Of a stretch of 64,000 nt of DNA, positions 18,186 to 28,033 are shown piece after piece; position 1 is the stretch's first letter; every line of letters begins with the position of its first letter. The DNA lies in the NCBI GenBank assembly GCA_013298815.1, contig JAAFJF010000004.1, positions 1-64,000 on the forward strand. The letters run 5' to 3'. Source of the stretch: Polaromonas sp. Its GTDB lineage: Bacteria > Pseudomonadota > Gammaproteobacteria > Burkholderiales > Burkholderiaceae_C. A program made the position numbers and the translations under genes. The notes under the pieces are model-generated. The model saw only the letters and a list, made by a program, of their open reading frames with translations, had not been told where the DNA came from and ran no database searches.

Positions 18186-18767
18186 TTACCTTTCAACATC
18201 AGATTCTGCAAATACCCTACAAACCAGATCAGCACTGATTTTCACCAACTCTGCGACGTTGAAAACATCGCTTTTCTCGCTTTGATGCAATACTAACTCA
18301 TGGATACCGCCAACCAGTGCAATGGACAAATCATCAGAAATCGGCGGGGCATTCAAGCGGGCGTTGTTGACGGTTTCAGAAATAAATTGTGCAATTTCCT
18401 GATGCATGCGGCGTCTGACCTTCAGCCCATCCGCGCCTAGAGCGAGAATGTCGATAAAAAGCGCGCGCATCAAAACGGGGTTTTTCGCCATCCAGCCAAA
18501 ATAGGCCGTCAGCGCGTCTTGCACTTGGTCGCGCCACGGTATCTCAGGCTTGACTTGGCTTTTGAGGACCAGCAAAGCATCTGAGCTGACGGATTCGTAC
18601 AAAGCCATCAAACAATCTGCTTTGGTAGCGAAATGCTCGTAAAAAGTCCTTCTAGAGACGGCCGCTTCCGAAACGATGTCTGCAATCGTCGTGACGCTGT
18701 ACCCTTTGGTGCTGACACAATGCGCCATACCTTGCAGGAGCCGCTGTAAATGCTCAGTATCAGACAC
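18186..18767 (-). CDS. TetR/AcrR family transcriptional regulator
   Basis: A 193-residue protein. The N-terminal helix-turn-helix (GYSVTTIADIVSEAAVSRR then TFYEHFATKADCL) is typical of TetR regulators, and the C-terminal ligand domain is not recognisable to a specific inducer. It heads the operon with two glutathione transferases and is divergent from a ferritin-like hydrolase gene. Two inverted repeats in the shared control region (18813-18830 and 18847-18866) are likely binding sites. A role as repressor of a detoxification response is an inference. Confidence 0.88.
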   Translation of the reverse strand: MSDTEHLQRLLQGMAHCVSTKGYSVTTIADIVSEAAVSRRTFYEHFATKADCLMALYESVSSDALLVLKSQVKPEIPWRDQVQDALTAYFGWMAKNPVLMRALFIDILALGADGLKVRRRMHQEIAQFISETVNNARLNAPPISDDLSIALVGGIHELVLHQSEKSDVFNVAELVKISADLVCRVFAESDVER

Positions 18768-18812
18768 GGGGCTTGTTGCTAAGTTTTGGGGGATTCATGC
18801 TTTGATTTTATA

Positions 18813-18866
18813 TGGTACTTGACAATACCAGCCTACTGACGAATAATTGGTACCAACTAGTACCAA
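18813..18866 (+). promoter_or_regulatory. Promoter with two candidate TetR operators
   Basis: TTGACA at 18819-18824 and AATAAT at 18842-18847 are separated by 17 bases and point to the gene at 18900. Site 1, TGGTACTTGACAATACCA (18813-18830), has complementary TGGTA/TACCA ends and covers the -35. Site 2, TTGGTACCAACTAGTACCAA (18847-18866), has complementary TTGGTAC/GTACCAA arms and touches the -10. Both share the GGTAC half-site, so binding by the adjacent TetR protein is likely. Confidence 0.72.
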
Positions 18867-18899
18867 GCTCAATATTGCCAAATCAAGGGAGTCATCAAA

Positions 18900-19718
18900 A
18901 TGTCTGATTTAGTCATTCGCCGTCTGCTGGTCGACATGCAACAACCTATTGCCCGCCACTGGTGCGCGGGCGATGCCTTTCGCAGCGCCTTTTTTAACGC
19001 GCTGTCTATGAGCTTTCCAGTCGGGGAGCAGTTTTTTATCGACTCCGTTAAAAACGGACTCAAAGCAATGCCCGAATCTGAGCAGGAGCCCTACAAAAAA
19101 GAAGTTCAAGGCTTTGTTGGCCAAGAAGCAACGCACAGACGGCTGCATAGCCTCTACAACGAGCATCTTACGCAGCTTGGCTATGTCAATTCATGGGAAC
19201 CACGCATTAAAAAGAACTTAGGCATGATGGCGCAAGCCAACGTGCGCCACTGGCTGGCTGTTACCGCCGCCAACGAACACTTCACCGCTATCTTGGCTGA
19301 ATGGTTGCTGCGTAACCCTGAAATACTGGGCACACAAGATGAGCGCTTAGCAACGTTGTGGCTTTGGCACAGCGCCGAGGAGTCTGAACATCGCTCTACA
19401 GCGTTCAATATGTACCGCGCTTTGAACGGCAATGAGGCATGGCGCCTCAAATGGTTTCGCCGTGTCAGCGCTGTCTTTTTACTGGATGTCTTGCGACAAA
19501 CTGCTGCGAATTTGCATAAAGATGGCGCGCTGTTTCGGCTGTCTACATGGCAAAGCGGGTTCTCATTTTTGTTTGGTCAGCAAGGCTTGGTTAGGCAAAC
19601 CTACAAGCCTTGGAAGCAATACTTCAAGAGCGATTTTCACCCTGCGCAACAGGACGATGAGCTCTCCCGCCAATGGCTATCGGACAACAGCTTGAAGTTC
19701 ACGCCAGTGGGAGCTTAG
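18900..19718 (+). CDS. Ferritin-like metal-dependent hydrolase (PF10118 type)
   Basis: A 272-residue protein of the uncharacterised metal-dependent hydrolase family. Helices carry candidate di-metal ligands: FFNALSMSFPVGEQFF, GQEATHRRLH (ExxxH near residue 80), NEHFTAILAEWLL and SAEESEHRSTAF (ExxEH near 163). The pattern resembles diiron ferritin-like proteins, but no activity is established for the family as far as I know. A strong promoter with two operator-like palindromes precedes it, so it is probably co-regulated with the divergent TetR-GST operon. Confidence 0.78.
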   Translation: MSDLVIRRLLVDMQQPIARHWCAGDAFRSAFFNALSMSFPVGEQFFIDSVKNGLKAMPESEQEPYKKEVQGFVGQEATHRRLHSLYNEHLTQLGYVNSWEPRIKKNLGMMAQANVRHWLAVTAANEHFTAILAEWLLRNPEILGTQDERLATLWLWHSAEESEHRSTAFNMYRALNGNEAWRLKWFRRVSAVFLLDVLRQTAANLHKDGALFRLSTWQSGFSFLFGQQGLVRQTYKPWKQYFKSDFHPAQQDDELSRQWLSDNSLKFTPVGA

Positions 19719-19730
19719 ATAAACAACGGC

Positions 19731-20153
19731 CTACGGGTTTAAGACCTCAAGCATCAACTTCTGCAAATTCTCATCATTTGCGGGAACAACAATATGCTCA
19801 ATTTGCTGCGCCACGTCAGCGCTTTCAAACGCCTGCGCCCAAGAGACCAATGTGCCCGTTTTTGACGCCATCAATTCAATGGTTAAGCAAAAAACAGGTT
19901 GCATGGGGTGTTCAACCACCACTTTTTGATTCAGCACAATCTCGCCAAACACATTGTCATTCGGGTAATTAGCACCGTCAGGCCCATGCATCACCAAGTT
20001 CCAGCGACCGCCGGTTTTGAACTCGCAAACGCTAACCGTGTTTGTAAACCCCGCCGGCCCCCACCACCTCGCTAAGCGCTCAGGAGTGCTGATGGCGGCG
20101 AAAACTTGCGCTGGTGTGGCGGGGATGTCAAGGGAGTGGTTGAAGGTGGTCAT
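19731..20153 (-). CDS. SRPBCC (AHSA1/CalC-type) domain protein
   Basis: A 140-residue protein with the N-terminal pattern LDIPATPAQVFAAISTPERLARWWGPAGF, given here as LDIPATPAQVFAAIS and WWGPAGFTNTV, followed by beta strands with GRWNLVMHGPDG and FGEIV. This is the START-like fold of the activator-of-Hsp90 homologue family. Bacterial members often bind small hydrophobic ligands; the function here is unknown. It is convergent with the ferritin-like gene, 12 bases away. Confidence 0.85.
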   Translation of the reverse strand: MTTFNHSLDIPATPAQVFAAISTPERLARWWGPAGFTNTVSVCEFKTGGRWNLVMHGPDGANYPNDNVFGEIVLNQKVVVEHPMQPVFCLTIELMASKTGTLVSWAQAFESADVAQQIEHIVVPANDENLQKLMLEVLNP

Positions 20154-20190
20154 TTAGGGCTTTCGATGCAAGTTTTTGCTTGATATTCTG

Positions 20191-20580
20191 CTACTTTAGT
20201 CTCTCCAACTTACCTTTGCGCTTAACAATGTTTTTGTAATCCCACTGAATATCCCGCGCCTTAACCAGCCAGCGCGCCAAATTCGGCAAATCAACCTGCT
20301 CTACCGTAGCAAACCGCGCCTCCGCCGCCTTAAAGCTGCCTTCGTTTTTCAGCCCAGGCTCGTCAAACGTCTGCCCACTCCAAAACAGCAGCCGAACTCC
20401 ACCCTTCAACTTGCTGTACCCAGCCACAGGGTTGCCGTCTAAAAACCAAACGGGGTGAGCGTGCCAAATTTTGTTTTCTGCTTCGGGTAGATGCATGCAA
20501 ATCTCTTGCGCCAACAGGTCGCAAATGGCTTGGTCAGCGAGGGCTTGGGAGGTGTTGTAGGTGGTTATGTCGGGATTCAT
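20191..20580 (-). CDS. DUF1801 domain protein
   Basis: About 129 residues with features of the DUF1801/YdhG-like fold: EAENKIWHAHPVWFLDGNPV, a GGVRLLFWSGQ strand pair and a C-terminal Lys-rich helix. The function is unknown. The ATG at 20580 is chosen because GGAG stands 6 bases upstream; an in-frame start at 20601 would place that site inside the gene. Confidence 0.75.
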   Translation of the reverse strand: MNPDITTYNTSQALADQAICDLLAQEICMHLPEAENKIWHAHPVWFLDGNPVAGYSKLKGGVRLLFWSGQTFDEPGLKNEGSFKAAEARFATVEQVDLPNLARWLVKARDIQWDYKNIVKRKGKLERLK

Positions 20581-20614
20581 GGGTGGCTCCAACTTCGTCA
20601 AATACTAACTCAAA

Positions 20615-21307
20615 TCACCCTGCAAACTCCCACTTCTTCTTCGCCCCCAGCACGGCATCTGGATACGCCGCCTTCCCACGGCTGCCGTTGTAGCGGCCTA
20701 GGCCTAGGAAGAGGTCGCCGTTTTCGCGGTCTAGGTAGTGGCGCAGGATGACGCAGCCGAAGCGGATATTGGTTTGCATGTTGAAAAGATGGTCAGTCTT
20801 ATGTTTACCATCATCTTCAGCCAGCACACGCAGCCAAAACGGCATAATTTGCATGTAGCCGCGCGCGCCTACCCAGCTGATGGCGTATTTGCGGAAGTTG
20901 CTTTCTACTTGGATCAAACCCAGCACCAAAGCGGTGTCCAGCCCCGCACGCTTGCTTTCGTACCAAACGGTTTGCAAAAACTCTTTACGGGTTTGAAAGT
21001 CGCGTTTTTTGGGCTTCAAACGATCGCTCATCTCAGCAAGCCAACGCAGGTATTTTAGGTAAGACTCGGTGTCTTTGAATTCAGCTGGTCCAGGTATAGG
21101 CGGCGCAGTATTATGAACGGCAGCCCGCAAAGCGATGCGAACTGAGTCCATCATGGGCTCCTCCAGCTGCCTGCCAGCCTGAGATTGCTCCGAAAATAAT
21201 AGCGGTATAGGCAGTAAATACGCTGGGCGAAGTGCTTTTAGCAGTACTTTTCGCCTGTTTATTTTATTTATATCACTAAAATCAGCGCAATTCTCGTTCA
21301 ATCTCAC
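20615..21307 (-). CDS. Soluble lytic transglycosylase (SLT domain), secreted
   Basis: A 230-residue peptidoglycan-cleaving enzyme. The catalytic Glu lies in [14 protein letters not shown] near residue 146, followed by [12 protein letters not shown] and the [10 protein letters not shown] motif typical of the SLT fold. The N terminus has basic residues and then a hydrophobic stretch ([14 protein letters not shown]) that acts as the signal; this stretch is encoded by a copy of the dispersed repeat. The start is GTG, overlapping the proS stop by 4 bases (GTGA), so it is translated with proS. Confidence 0.88.
   Translation of the reverse strand: MRLNENCADFSDINKINRRKVLLKALRPAYLLPIPLLFSEQSQAGRQLEEPMMDSVRIALRAAVHNTAPPIPGPAEFKDTESYLKYLRWLAEMSDRLKPKKRDFQTRKEFLQTVWYESKRAGLDTALVLGLIQVESNFRKYAISWVGARGYMQIMPFWLRVLAEDDGKHKTDHLFNMQTNIRFGCVILRHYLDRENGDLFLGLGRYNGSRGKAAYPDAVLGAKKKWEFAG
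21185..21231 (+). repeat. Dispersed repeat, copy 4 (inside the lytic transglycosylase gene)
   Basis: The plus strand reads TTGCTCCG-AAATAATAGC, then GGTATAGGCAGTAAATACG, then CTGGGCG. It is antisense to the gene and encodes the hydrophobic part of the signal peptide in frame. Confidence 0.8.
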
Positions 21308-23046
21308 ACCTTCAATTTAGAGGTGATGTGTGCAAACACTTCGCCCACTGTTACTTTGGTTGCTTCCGCATCGCGGCGGTGCTGGTATTCGACTTGGCCT
21401 TCTTTCAGGCTCTTGTCGCCGATGGTGACGCGATGCGGCACGCCTATCAGCTCCCACTCGGCAAACATGATGCCCGGGCGCTCGCCACGGTCGTCCAAGA
21501 TCACGTCAACGCCTGCAGCCATCAACTCAGCGTAGAGCTTCTCGCCAGCGGCTTTGACGTCTGGGCTGCGGTCTGGGCCGACCATGCAGATGACGACGGT
21601 GAATGGCGCAATCGCATCTGGCCAGATGATCCCTTTGGCGTCGTGGTTTTGCTCAATCGCAGCGGCAGGCAAGCGGGTGATGCCGATGCCGTAGCAGCCC
21701 ATTTCCAAGAACTGCGGCTTGCCGTTGTTATCTAAAAACGTGGCGTTCATGGCTTTGCTGTACTTGGTGCCAAGCACGAAGATATGGCCTATTTCAATGC
21801 CGCGCTCGATGGCTAGGATGCCTTTGCCATCGGGTGAGGCATCGCCAGCGACGACGTTACGGATGTCTGCGACTATTTCTGGCGCTGGCAAATCACGTGT
21901 CCAGTTCACGCCTGTCATGTGGAAATCGACCTCGTTTGCGCCGCAAACCCAATCGGTCATGACGGCCACTTCACGGTCAACGACGAGTTTGACGGGTAAT
22001 TTCAAACCAATTGGCCCCAGATAGCCAGGCTGGCAGCCAAAATGCGCCTCGATTTCAGGCACGGTGGCAAAGCGGAAATCAGTCAAACCGGCCAGTTTGC
22101 CAACTTTGACTTCGTTCATGTCGTGGTCGCCACGCAGCAGCAAGAGCCAGACTTGGGTTTTAACGACTTCGCCTTTGTCGTTTTTAGCGTCTGTGGCTAA
22201 AACGAGAGATTTGACGGTTTGTTGCAAAGGCAAACCCAGCAGTTCGGCCACATCGGCACAGGTGGATTTACCCGGTGTGGCGGTTTTGGTCATGGTTTGC
22301 GTGCCAACTTTGCCCGAAGCCACGGGTGCTGCCGCTTCGGCTTTTTCCATGTTGGCGGCATAGTCGCTGCCGGTGCTGTAGACGATGGCGTCTTCACCCG
22401 TGGCGGCGATGACTTGGAATTCTTCGCTCAAATCGCCGCCAATCGCGCCGCTGTCGGCTGCGACGGCGCGGTAGGTCAAGCCAAAGCGGTCAAAAATCTT
22501 GCGGTAGGCAGCCGCCATGACTTGGTAGCTGGCTTTGGCGCTGTCCATGTCGCGGTCAAAGCTGTAGGCGTCTTTCATGGTGAACTCGCGGCCGCGCATC
22601 AAGCCGAAGCGTGGGCGGCGTTCGTCGCGGAATTTGGTTTGGATTTGGTAGAAGTTTTTGGGTAATTGTTTGTAACTTTTGATTTCTTGCCGCGCAATAT
22701 CCGTCACGCATTCTTCACTGGTGGGCTGCACAATAAAATCTCGGTCATGGCGGTCTTTGATGCGCAGTAACTCCGGGCCATTCGTGGTAAAGCGACCTGT
22801 TTCTTGCCACAGCTCAGCGGGTTGAATCACCGGCATGGTCAATTCAATAGCGCCTGCACGGTTCATTTCCTCTCGCACAATGGCTTCTACCTTGCGAATC
22901 ACGCGCAAACCCATGGGCATGTAGGTGTAAATGCCGGCACCCAGTTTTTTGATCATGCCAGCGCGCATCATCAGCTGGTGGCTGGCGATTTCAGCGTCGG
23001 CTGGGGCTTCTTTGAAGGTGGAGATAAAGAATTGGGAGGCTTTCAT
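21304..23046 (-). CDS. proS: Prolyl-tRNA synthetase
   Basis: A 580-residue class II synthetase that charges tRNA(Pro). The N-terminal catalytic part has [20 protein letters not shown]-type motif 1 sequence, [20 protein letters not shown] motif 2 and a YGIGITRL motif 3 region. A central insertion (about residues 230-400) matches the YbaK-like editing domain of bacterial ProS. The C-terminal anticodon-binding domain contains [10 protein letters not shown]. The start ATG is divergent from rppH. Length is normal for bacterial ProS. Confidence 0.97.
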   Translation of the reverse strand: MKASQFFISTFKEAPADAEIASHQLMMRAGMIKKLGAGIYTYMPMGLRVIRKVEAIVREEMNRAGAIELTMPVIQPAELWQETGRFTTNGPELLRIKDRHDRDFIVQPTSEECVTDIARQEIKSYKQLPKNFYQIQTKFRDERRPRFGLMRGREFTMKDAYSFDRDMDSAKASYQVMAAAYRKIFDRFGLTYRAVAADSGAIGGDLSEEFQVIAATGEDAIVYSTGSDYAANMEKAEAAAPVASGKVGTQTMTKTATPGKSTCADVAELLGLPLQQTVKSLVLATDAKNDKGEVVKTQVWLLLLRGDHDMNEVKVGKLAGLTDFRFATVPEIEAHFGCQPGYLGPIGLKLPVKLVVDREVAVMTDWVCGANEVDFHMTGVNWTRDLPAPEIVADIRNVVAGDASPDGKGILAIERGIEIGHIFVLGTKYSKAMNATFLDNNGKPQFLEMGCYGIGITRLPAAAIEQNHDAKGIIWPDAIAPFTVVICMVGPDRSPDVKAAGEKLYAELMAAGVDVILDDRGERPGIMFAEWELIGVPHRVTIGDKSLKEGQVEYQHRRDAEATKVTVGEVFAHITSKLKV

Positions 23047-23144
23047 GGCGGGCTTTTAAGGGACGTAAAGTTGGTCGAAGGGAATTTGCAGAATACTTGA
23101 TTGTAATTTCTTAGAATTTTCGGCTGAATTTTCCAGAGAATCTC

Positions 23145-23172
23145 TTGCGAGAGCCCATGCTCTGTGCATAAT
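23145..23172 (+). promoter_or_regulatory. Candidate rppH promoter
   Basis: TTGCGA (23145-23150) and CATAAT (23167-23172) are separated by 16 bases, and the rppH ATG lies 30 bases downstream. A TCTC-TTGC-GAGA hairpin overlaps the -35. Confidence 0.45.
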
Positions 23173-23202
23173 GGACTCAATATAAAAATTTAGGGTTTGA
23201 TT

Positions 23203-23925
23203 ATGCTTGACCGCGAAGGGTTTCGACCCAATGTCGGCATCATCTTGCTCAACCAGAAGAATCAAGTATTTTGGGGCAAACGCATTCGCACCCACTCGTG
23301 GCAGTTTCCGCAGGGTGGCATTGACCGGGGTGAAACCCCCGAGCAGGCCATGTTCAGAGAATTGCACGAAGAAGTGGGGCTCCACCCGGAGCATGTGCGA
23401 ATTGTGGCTCGAACACGTGACTGGTTGCGCTACGAGGTGCCAGACAGGTTCATACGACGCGATGCGCGTGGCTTTTACAAAGGCCAAAAACAGATTTGGT
23501 TTCTACTCCAGTTGACCGGCTTTGACACGAATGTTAACCTGCGTGCGACCGATCACCCTGAGTTTGACGCGTGGCGTTGGAACCAGTTTTGGGTGCCACT
23601 AGATGCCGTGGTTGAATTTAAGCGTGGCGTTTACGAGATGGCTCTGACCGAGTTGTCGCGCTATTTGCCGCGCAGCGACCACGGACCAAGGCATCTGCGT
23701 GCGGATTTAAGGCATGACTTGCACGATGCACAACATGGCCACCACGATCAGCACGTCCACCGCGGTATGAATAGCCAAGTTGCTCACATGGAAATGCCCC
23801 CTGGCGGCAGTTACGAGCCTGACCCAGAGACGAGTTATGGTGCGGTGTTGTCCGCCTCTGAAGCAGAAGCCAATCTACCCGAACCTACACCTGCTGACCC
23901 CACGAGGCAGAGGTCTGAGCTATGA
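23203..23925 (+). CDS. rppH: RNA pyrophosphohydrolase
   Basis: About 240 residues. The Nudix box [20 protein letters not shown] is intact near residues 39-60, and [15 protein letters not shown] at the N terminus is typical. The enzyme removes pyrophosphate from 5'-triphosphate mRNA ends and so starts decay. A C-terminal tail of about 70 residues rich in His, Asp and Pro goes beyond the Nudix domain, as in other betaproteobacterial RppH. ATG 23203 is preferred over the in-frame TTG at 23197 because of the family N terminus and the GGG site upstream. Confidence 0.94.
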   Translation: MLDREGFRPNVGIILLNQKNQVFWGKRIRTHSWQFPQGGIDRGETPEQAMFRELHEEVGLHPEHVRIVARTRDWLRYEVPDRFIRRDARGFYKGQKQIWFLLQLTGFDTNVNLRATDHPEFDAWRWNQFWVPLDAVVEFKRGVYEMALTELSRYLPRSDHGPRHLRADLRHDLHDAQHGHHDQHVHRGMNSQVAHMEMPPGGSYEPDPETSYGAVLSASEAEANLPEPTPADPTRQRSEL

Positions 23926-24458
23926 CATTTTTCGTTCGCTTTGCTACGCTTGTGGTCATCGGTTTTACGTTTGCTACATCTGGTTTCGCGCAGCTTTTGG
24001 CAACGGACCCCGATTGGAAAGAAAACGAAGCCCCGGCGCCTGCAGCCTTGAATTTAAAGGGCTTGGTACCGTTCGAAGTATCAACAGCATCAAATTTAAC
24101 TTGGGCGTTAGACCCCACAGCGGTCGTGATAGTTGGCGATGGCTTAGTGCGTTACGTAGCCGTGGCGCGTAGTCAAAGCGGCGTTGTGAACGCTTTGTAT
24201 GAAGTGATTAACTGCAGCAGCGGGGAGCTAAAAACCTATGCAAGAATCGTTGCAAAAGAAAGCGATGCTGCATCAAAAGCATGGGCTGTAGTGGATGACC
24301 CTAAGTGGAAATCGCTCTATGATGCGCCGTCAAAACACGCTTTGGTGTTGGCTAAACAAGGCGTTTGCACAGGTAACACAGCAGCTCAAAATATCAATGA
24401 AATCGTTACGTCTTTGAAGAGAACGACAGTCGTCTTCAAAAACAAAGCTGCGCCCTGA
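23922..24458 (+). CDS. CNP1-like family protein, exported
   Basis: A 178-residue protein with a signal peptide ([20 protein letters not shown], cleavage after FAQ) and the family-typical [20 protein letters not shown], followed by two conserved Cys ([13 protein letters not shown] and KQGVC) that may form a disulfide. The function of the CNP1-like family is not known to me. The start overlaps the rppH stop (ATGA), so it is translationally coupled. The same pairing occurs in other Burkholderiales. Confidence 0.85.
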   Translation: MTFFVRFATLVVIGFTFATSGFAQLLATDPDWKENEAPAPAALNLKGLVPFEVSTASNLTWALDPTAVVIVGDGLVRYVAVARSQSGVVNALYEVINCSSGELKTYARIVAKESDAASKAWAVVDDPKWKSLYDAPSKHALVLAKQGVCTGNTAAQNINEIVTSLKRTTVVFKNKAAP

Positions 24459-24475
24459 TTCTGCGCTGGACAAGT

Positions 24476-25606
24476 TCAGCTTATTTTTGACAGCACCATG
24501 TTGTCGCGGTGAATCATCTCTGGCTCTGCAGCGTAACCCAGTACTTTTTCAAATTCGCTTGAGGCTTTGCGGCAAATCAAACGCGCTTCTGAGCTGGCGT
24601 AATTGGCTAAACCGCGGGCGATTTCCGACCCTGCTGCATCACGCACGGCAATCACATCACCACGCGAAAAGTCGCCATCAACACCTGTCATGCCAATCGG
24701 CAGCAAGCTGGTGCCCACGCTTTGCAACTTACTGACGGCACCTGCGTCCACAGTGACAGAACCGCGCAGCTGCAAATGGTCCATCATCCATTGCTTACGG
24801 GCTTGGTTTTTCTGGGTTTGTGCGATTAAAAGCGTACCGATTGCTTCGCCTTGCGACAAGCGAACCAAGACTTCAGGCTCGGCACCCCAGGCAATCACTG
24901 TGGAAGCACCCGATCCAGCTGCGCGCTTGGCCGCCAAAATTTTGGTGATCATGCCGCCCTTGCCAATGCTAGAACCTGCGCCGCCAGCCATGACTTCTAG
25001 CGCTGGGTCTCCTGCTTGCGCTTGGTCTACAAATTTAGCTTGCGGGTCTTTACGAGGATCGGCTGTGAACAGCCCTTTTTGGTCGGTCAGGATGATATAG
25101 GCATCGGCCTCCACCAAATTGGCGACCAAAGCGCCTAAAGTGTCGTTGTCGCCAACCTTGATTTCTTCGTTGACGACGGTGTCGTTTTCGTTGATAACGG
25201 GGACAACACCGTGTTTGAGGAGCGTCAAAAGCGTCGATCTGGCGTTCAAATAGCGCTCACGGTCGGCCAAATCAGCGTGGGTGAGCAGCACTTGGGCTGA
25301 GCCTAGCGAGTTTTCACGCAGCTTGGTCTCGTACATCTGCGCCAAGCCCATCTGACCGACGGCGGCGGCGGCTTGTAGCTCGTGGATGGCACTGGGCCGC
25401 GTTGTCCACCCAAGACGCTTCATACCCTCGGCAATCGCACCGCTGGACACCATGATGACCTCGCGACCATCAGCCCGCAGTTTGGCGATTTGGCTGCACC
25501 AGTGCGCGATGGCAGCCTCGTCCAAACCGCGGCCCTCGTTGGTCACCAAACTTGAGCCGACTTTGACAACAATGCGTTTTGCGCTTTTTAATAGCGTTTT
25601 GGTCAT
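24476..25606 (-). CDS. proB: Glutamate 5-kinase
   Basis: A 376-residue enzyme that phosphorylates glutamate in the first step of proline synthesis. The N-terminal amino-acid kinase domain begins [19 protein letters not shown] and contains [16 protein letters not shown]-like and [20 protein letters not shown] motifs. The C-terminal PUA domain covers about residues 280-376. It follows obgE on the same strand after a dispersed repeat. Convergent with the CNP1-like gene, 17 bases away. Confidence 0.96.
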   Translation of the reverse strand: MTKTLLKSAKRIVVKVGSSLVTNEGRGLDEAAIAHWCSQIAKLRADGREVIMVSSGAIAEGMKRLGWTTRPSAIHELQAAAAVGQMGLAQMYETKLRENSLGSAQVLLTHADLADRERYLNARSTLLTLLKHGVVPVINENDTVVNEEIKVGDNDTLGALVANLVEADAYIILTDQKGLFTADPRKDPQAKFVDQAQAGDPALEVMAGGAGSSIGKGGMITKILAAKRAAGSGASTVIAWGAEPEVLVRLSQGEAIGTLLIAQTQKNQARKQWMMDHLQLRGSVTVDAGAVSKLQSVGTSLLPIGMTGVDGDFSRGDVIAVRDAAGSEIARGLANYASSEARLICRKASSEFEKVLGYAAEPEMIHRDNMVLSKIS

Positions 25607-25655
25607 AAATTAGTGTGATTTTGCAATAAAAATGCACTTTTGGAGGATAAATACG

Positions 25656-25706
25656 ACTGTAGCCAGCGTATTTACTGCCTAAGCAGCTATTCAAAACATA
25701 GCAAAA
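25656..25706 (-). repeat. Dispersed repeat, copy 5 (intergenic, proB-obgE)
   Basis: The plus strand reads TGTAGCCAGCGTATTTACTG, then CCTAAGCAGCTATTC, then AAAACATAGCAAAA. It occupies about half of the proB-obgE gap. Confidence 0.9.
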
Positions 25707-25726
25707 ATTAGCCCCTCCAGAAAATA

Positions 25727-26803
<1,077 letters not shown>

Positions 26804-26831
26804 TTAGTTGATGTGTTCGGATGTCGACAAA

Positions 26832-26862
26832 GCAAAAAGCCCGCGCTGAGCGGGCTTTTTGC
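26832..26862 (-). terminator. Terminator between rpmA and obgE
   Basis: GCAAAAAGCCCGC and GCGGGCTTTTTGC pair perfectly over a GCTGA loop and carry T-runs on either strand. On the minus strand it ends or attenuates the rplU-rpmA transcript before obgE. Confidence 0.85.
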
Positions 26863-26880
26863 AACGCAAAGCGAAATTAC

Positions 26881-27144
26881 TTAAGCTTGTACGGGTGTTA
26901 TATTCACGAATTGCTTGTTCAACGCGCCTTTAGTACCAAAAGATACAGTGCCGTCTTTCAATGCAAACAAAGTGTGATCAACACCGATGCCAACATTGTT
27001 GCCCGGGTGAAACTTGGTACCACGTTGGCGCACGATAATCGCACCAGCAGAGATGAGTTCACCACCAAAAGCCTTCACACCAAGCATTTTCGGCTTGGAA
27101 TCACGGCCATTTCGCGTCGAGCCGCCGCCCTTTTTTTGTGCCAT
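26881..27144 (-). CDS. rpmA: 50S ribosomal protein L27
   Basis: An 87-residue ribosomal protein with the family N terminus [16 protein letters not shown] and LGVKAFGGE, followed by [13 protein letters not shown]. The N-terminal arm reaches the peptidyl transferase centre. AGGAG lies upstream of the start (TCAGGAGAAAGAAA). The end VNITPVQA is normal. Confidence 0.97.
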   Translation of the reverse strand: MAQKKGGGSTRNGRDSKPKMLGVKAFGGELISAGAIIVRQRGTKFHPGNNVGIGVDHTLFALKDGTVSFGTKGALNKQFVNITPVQA

Positions 27145-27193
27145 TTTTCTTTCTCCTGAAAGTTTCTAGAAATTAATAAAAATTAACTAGAAA

Positions 27194-27844
27194 TTATTTT
27201 TTAACACCACCGACGAGAGCGTCAGTGAGAGCTTTGAACTCTGCCATTTTGCCGTCACGCAGCAAAGCAGCTTGTTCTGCCCAAGATGCTGGATTAGCCA
27301 AGCTGAAACGGCCGCCAGATGCTTTAAGCATGGCTGACACGTCATCTGCTTTAGCTGCAGCCAACAGAGCGAATGTTGAAATACCGCCGTCAACCAAGAC
27401 TTTAGCAATCTTTGGGCCGATGCCTTCGATGATTTCCAAATTGTCTTTGCCGCCTTTGGTGGCAACGCTAGAAGCGAGAGCTTTTGGCGCAGGGATAACT
27501 GCTGCAGCCTCTGCCTTAGATACGCCGCCCTTGCCATCAGCAATAGCTGCGATGAACAATTCGGTGTAGCTTTGGCGATGGCCTTGGCGTTTTTGATAAT
27601 GCTTACGACGGCGCATTTTGAAAATGTGCACTTTGTCGAATAAGCCGTGAGACAGCAATGTTGCTGTAACAGTTGCACCGGATACCAAGGGCGCACCAAC
27701 CACGAGATCGCTGCCGTTACCGACTGCCAACACTTGATCAATCACGACTTCTTGGCCTACATCCGCAGCAATCTGTTCTACTTTAATTTTTTCTCCAGCG
27801 ACAACACGAAACTGTTTGCCACCGGTTTTTATGACCGCGTACAT
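27194..27844 (-). CDS. rplU: 50S ribosomal protein L21 with fused helix-hairpin-helix C-terminal domain
   Basis: A 216-residue protein; ordinary L21 has about 103. Residues 1-103 are a complete L21 ([20 protein letters not shown] start, [22 protein letters not shown]). A flexible Ala/Lys-rich linker covers about 104-134. Residues 135-180 hold a helix-hairpin-helix unit ([20 protein letters not shown]), and a helical tail follows ([16 protein letters not shown]). The frame is continuous with no sign of a frameshift. Similar L21 fusions are known to me from Bacteroidetes, where the tail resembles DUF4332-type domains. The extra domain may bind RNA or DNA; that is an inference. Confidence 0.93.
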   Translation of the reverse strand: MYAVIKTGGKQFRVVAGEKIKVEQIAADVGQEVVIDQVLAVGNGSDLVVGAPLVSGATVTATLLSHGLFDKVHIFKMRRRKHYQKRQGHRQSYTELFIAAIADGKGGVSKAEAAAVIPAPKALASSVATKGGKDNLEIIEGIGPKIAKVLVDGGISTFALLAAAKADDVSAMLKASGGRFSLANPASWAEQAALLRDGKMAEFKALTDALVGGVKK

Positions 27845-28002
27845 AATAACCTTCCTAGAAGTTCTACGGAAGGATTTCCATAGAGCCTTAAATTATAGCA
27901 TGGTTTGCACCTATAGCGCTACTCTAACCAAGTCAAGAGACCGCCCAGCTTGAGGGTGTAGCGCATCTACGTCAACCCTACCAAAGGGCTCTCGGGGCTT
28001 TC

Positions 28003-28008
28003 TATAAT
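28003..28008 (+). promoter_or_regulatory. -10 element upstream of ispB
   Basis: A perfect TATAAT lies 25 bases before the ispB start. No good -35 is visible. The divergent rplU side has its own TATAAT on the minus strand at 27892-27897. Confidence 0.4.
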
Positions 28009-28033
28009 AGGGAAACTTCACGGTAATCATATT

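Noticed and set aside
21328-22665. Several plus-strand open frames opposite proS
   Set aside because: All are antisense shadows of proS, with compositions typical of reverse-frame translation.
27187-27741. 184-codon alternative frame overlapping rplU
   Set aside because: I considered whether the L21 extension came from a frameshift into this frame. The rplU frame itself gives both L21 and the HhH domain without a break, so this frame is a shadow.
27907-27932. Possible further dispersed-repeat fragment upstream of rplU
   Set aside because: Only CTATAGCGCTACTC resembles part of the consensus; the rest does not align, so it was not counted.
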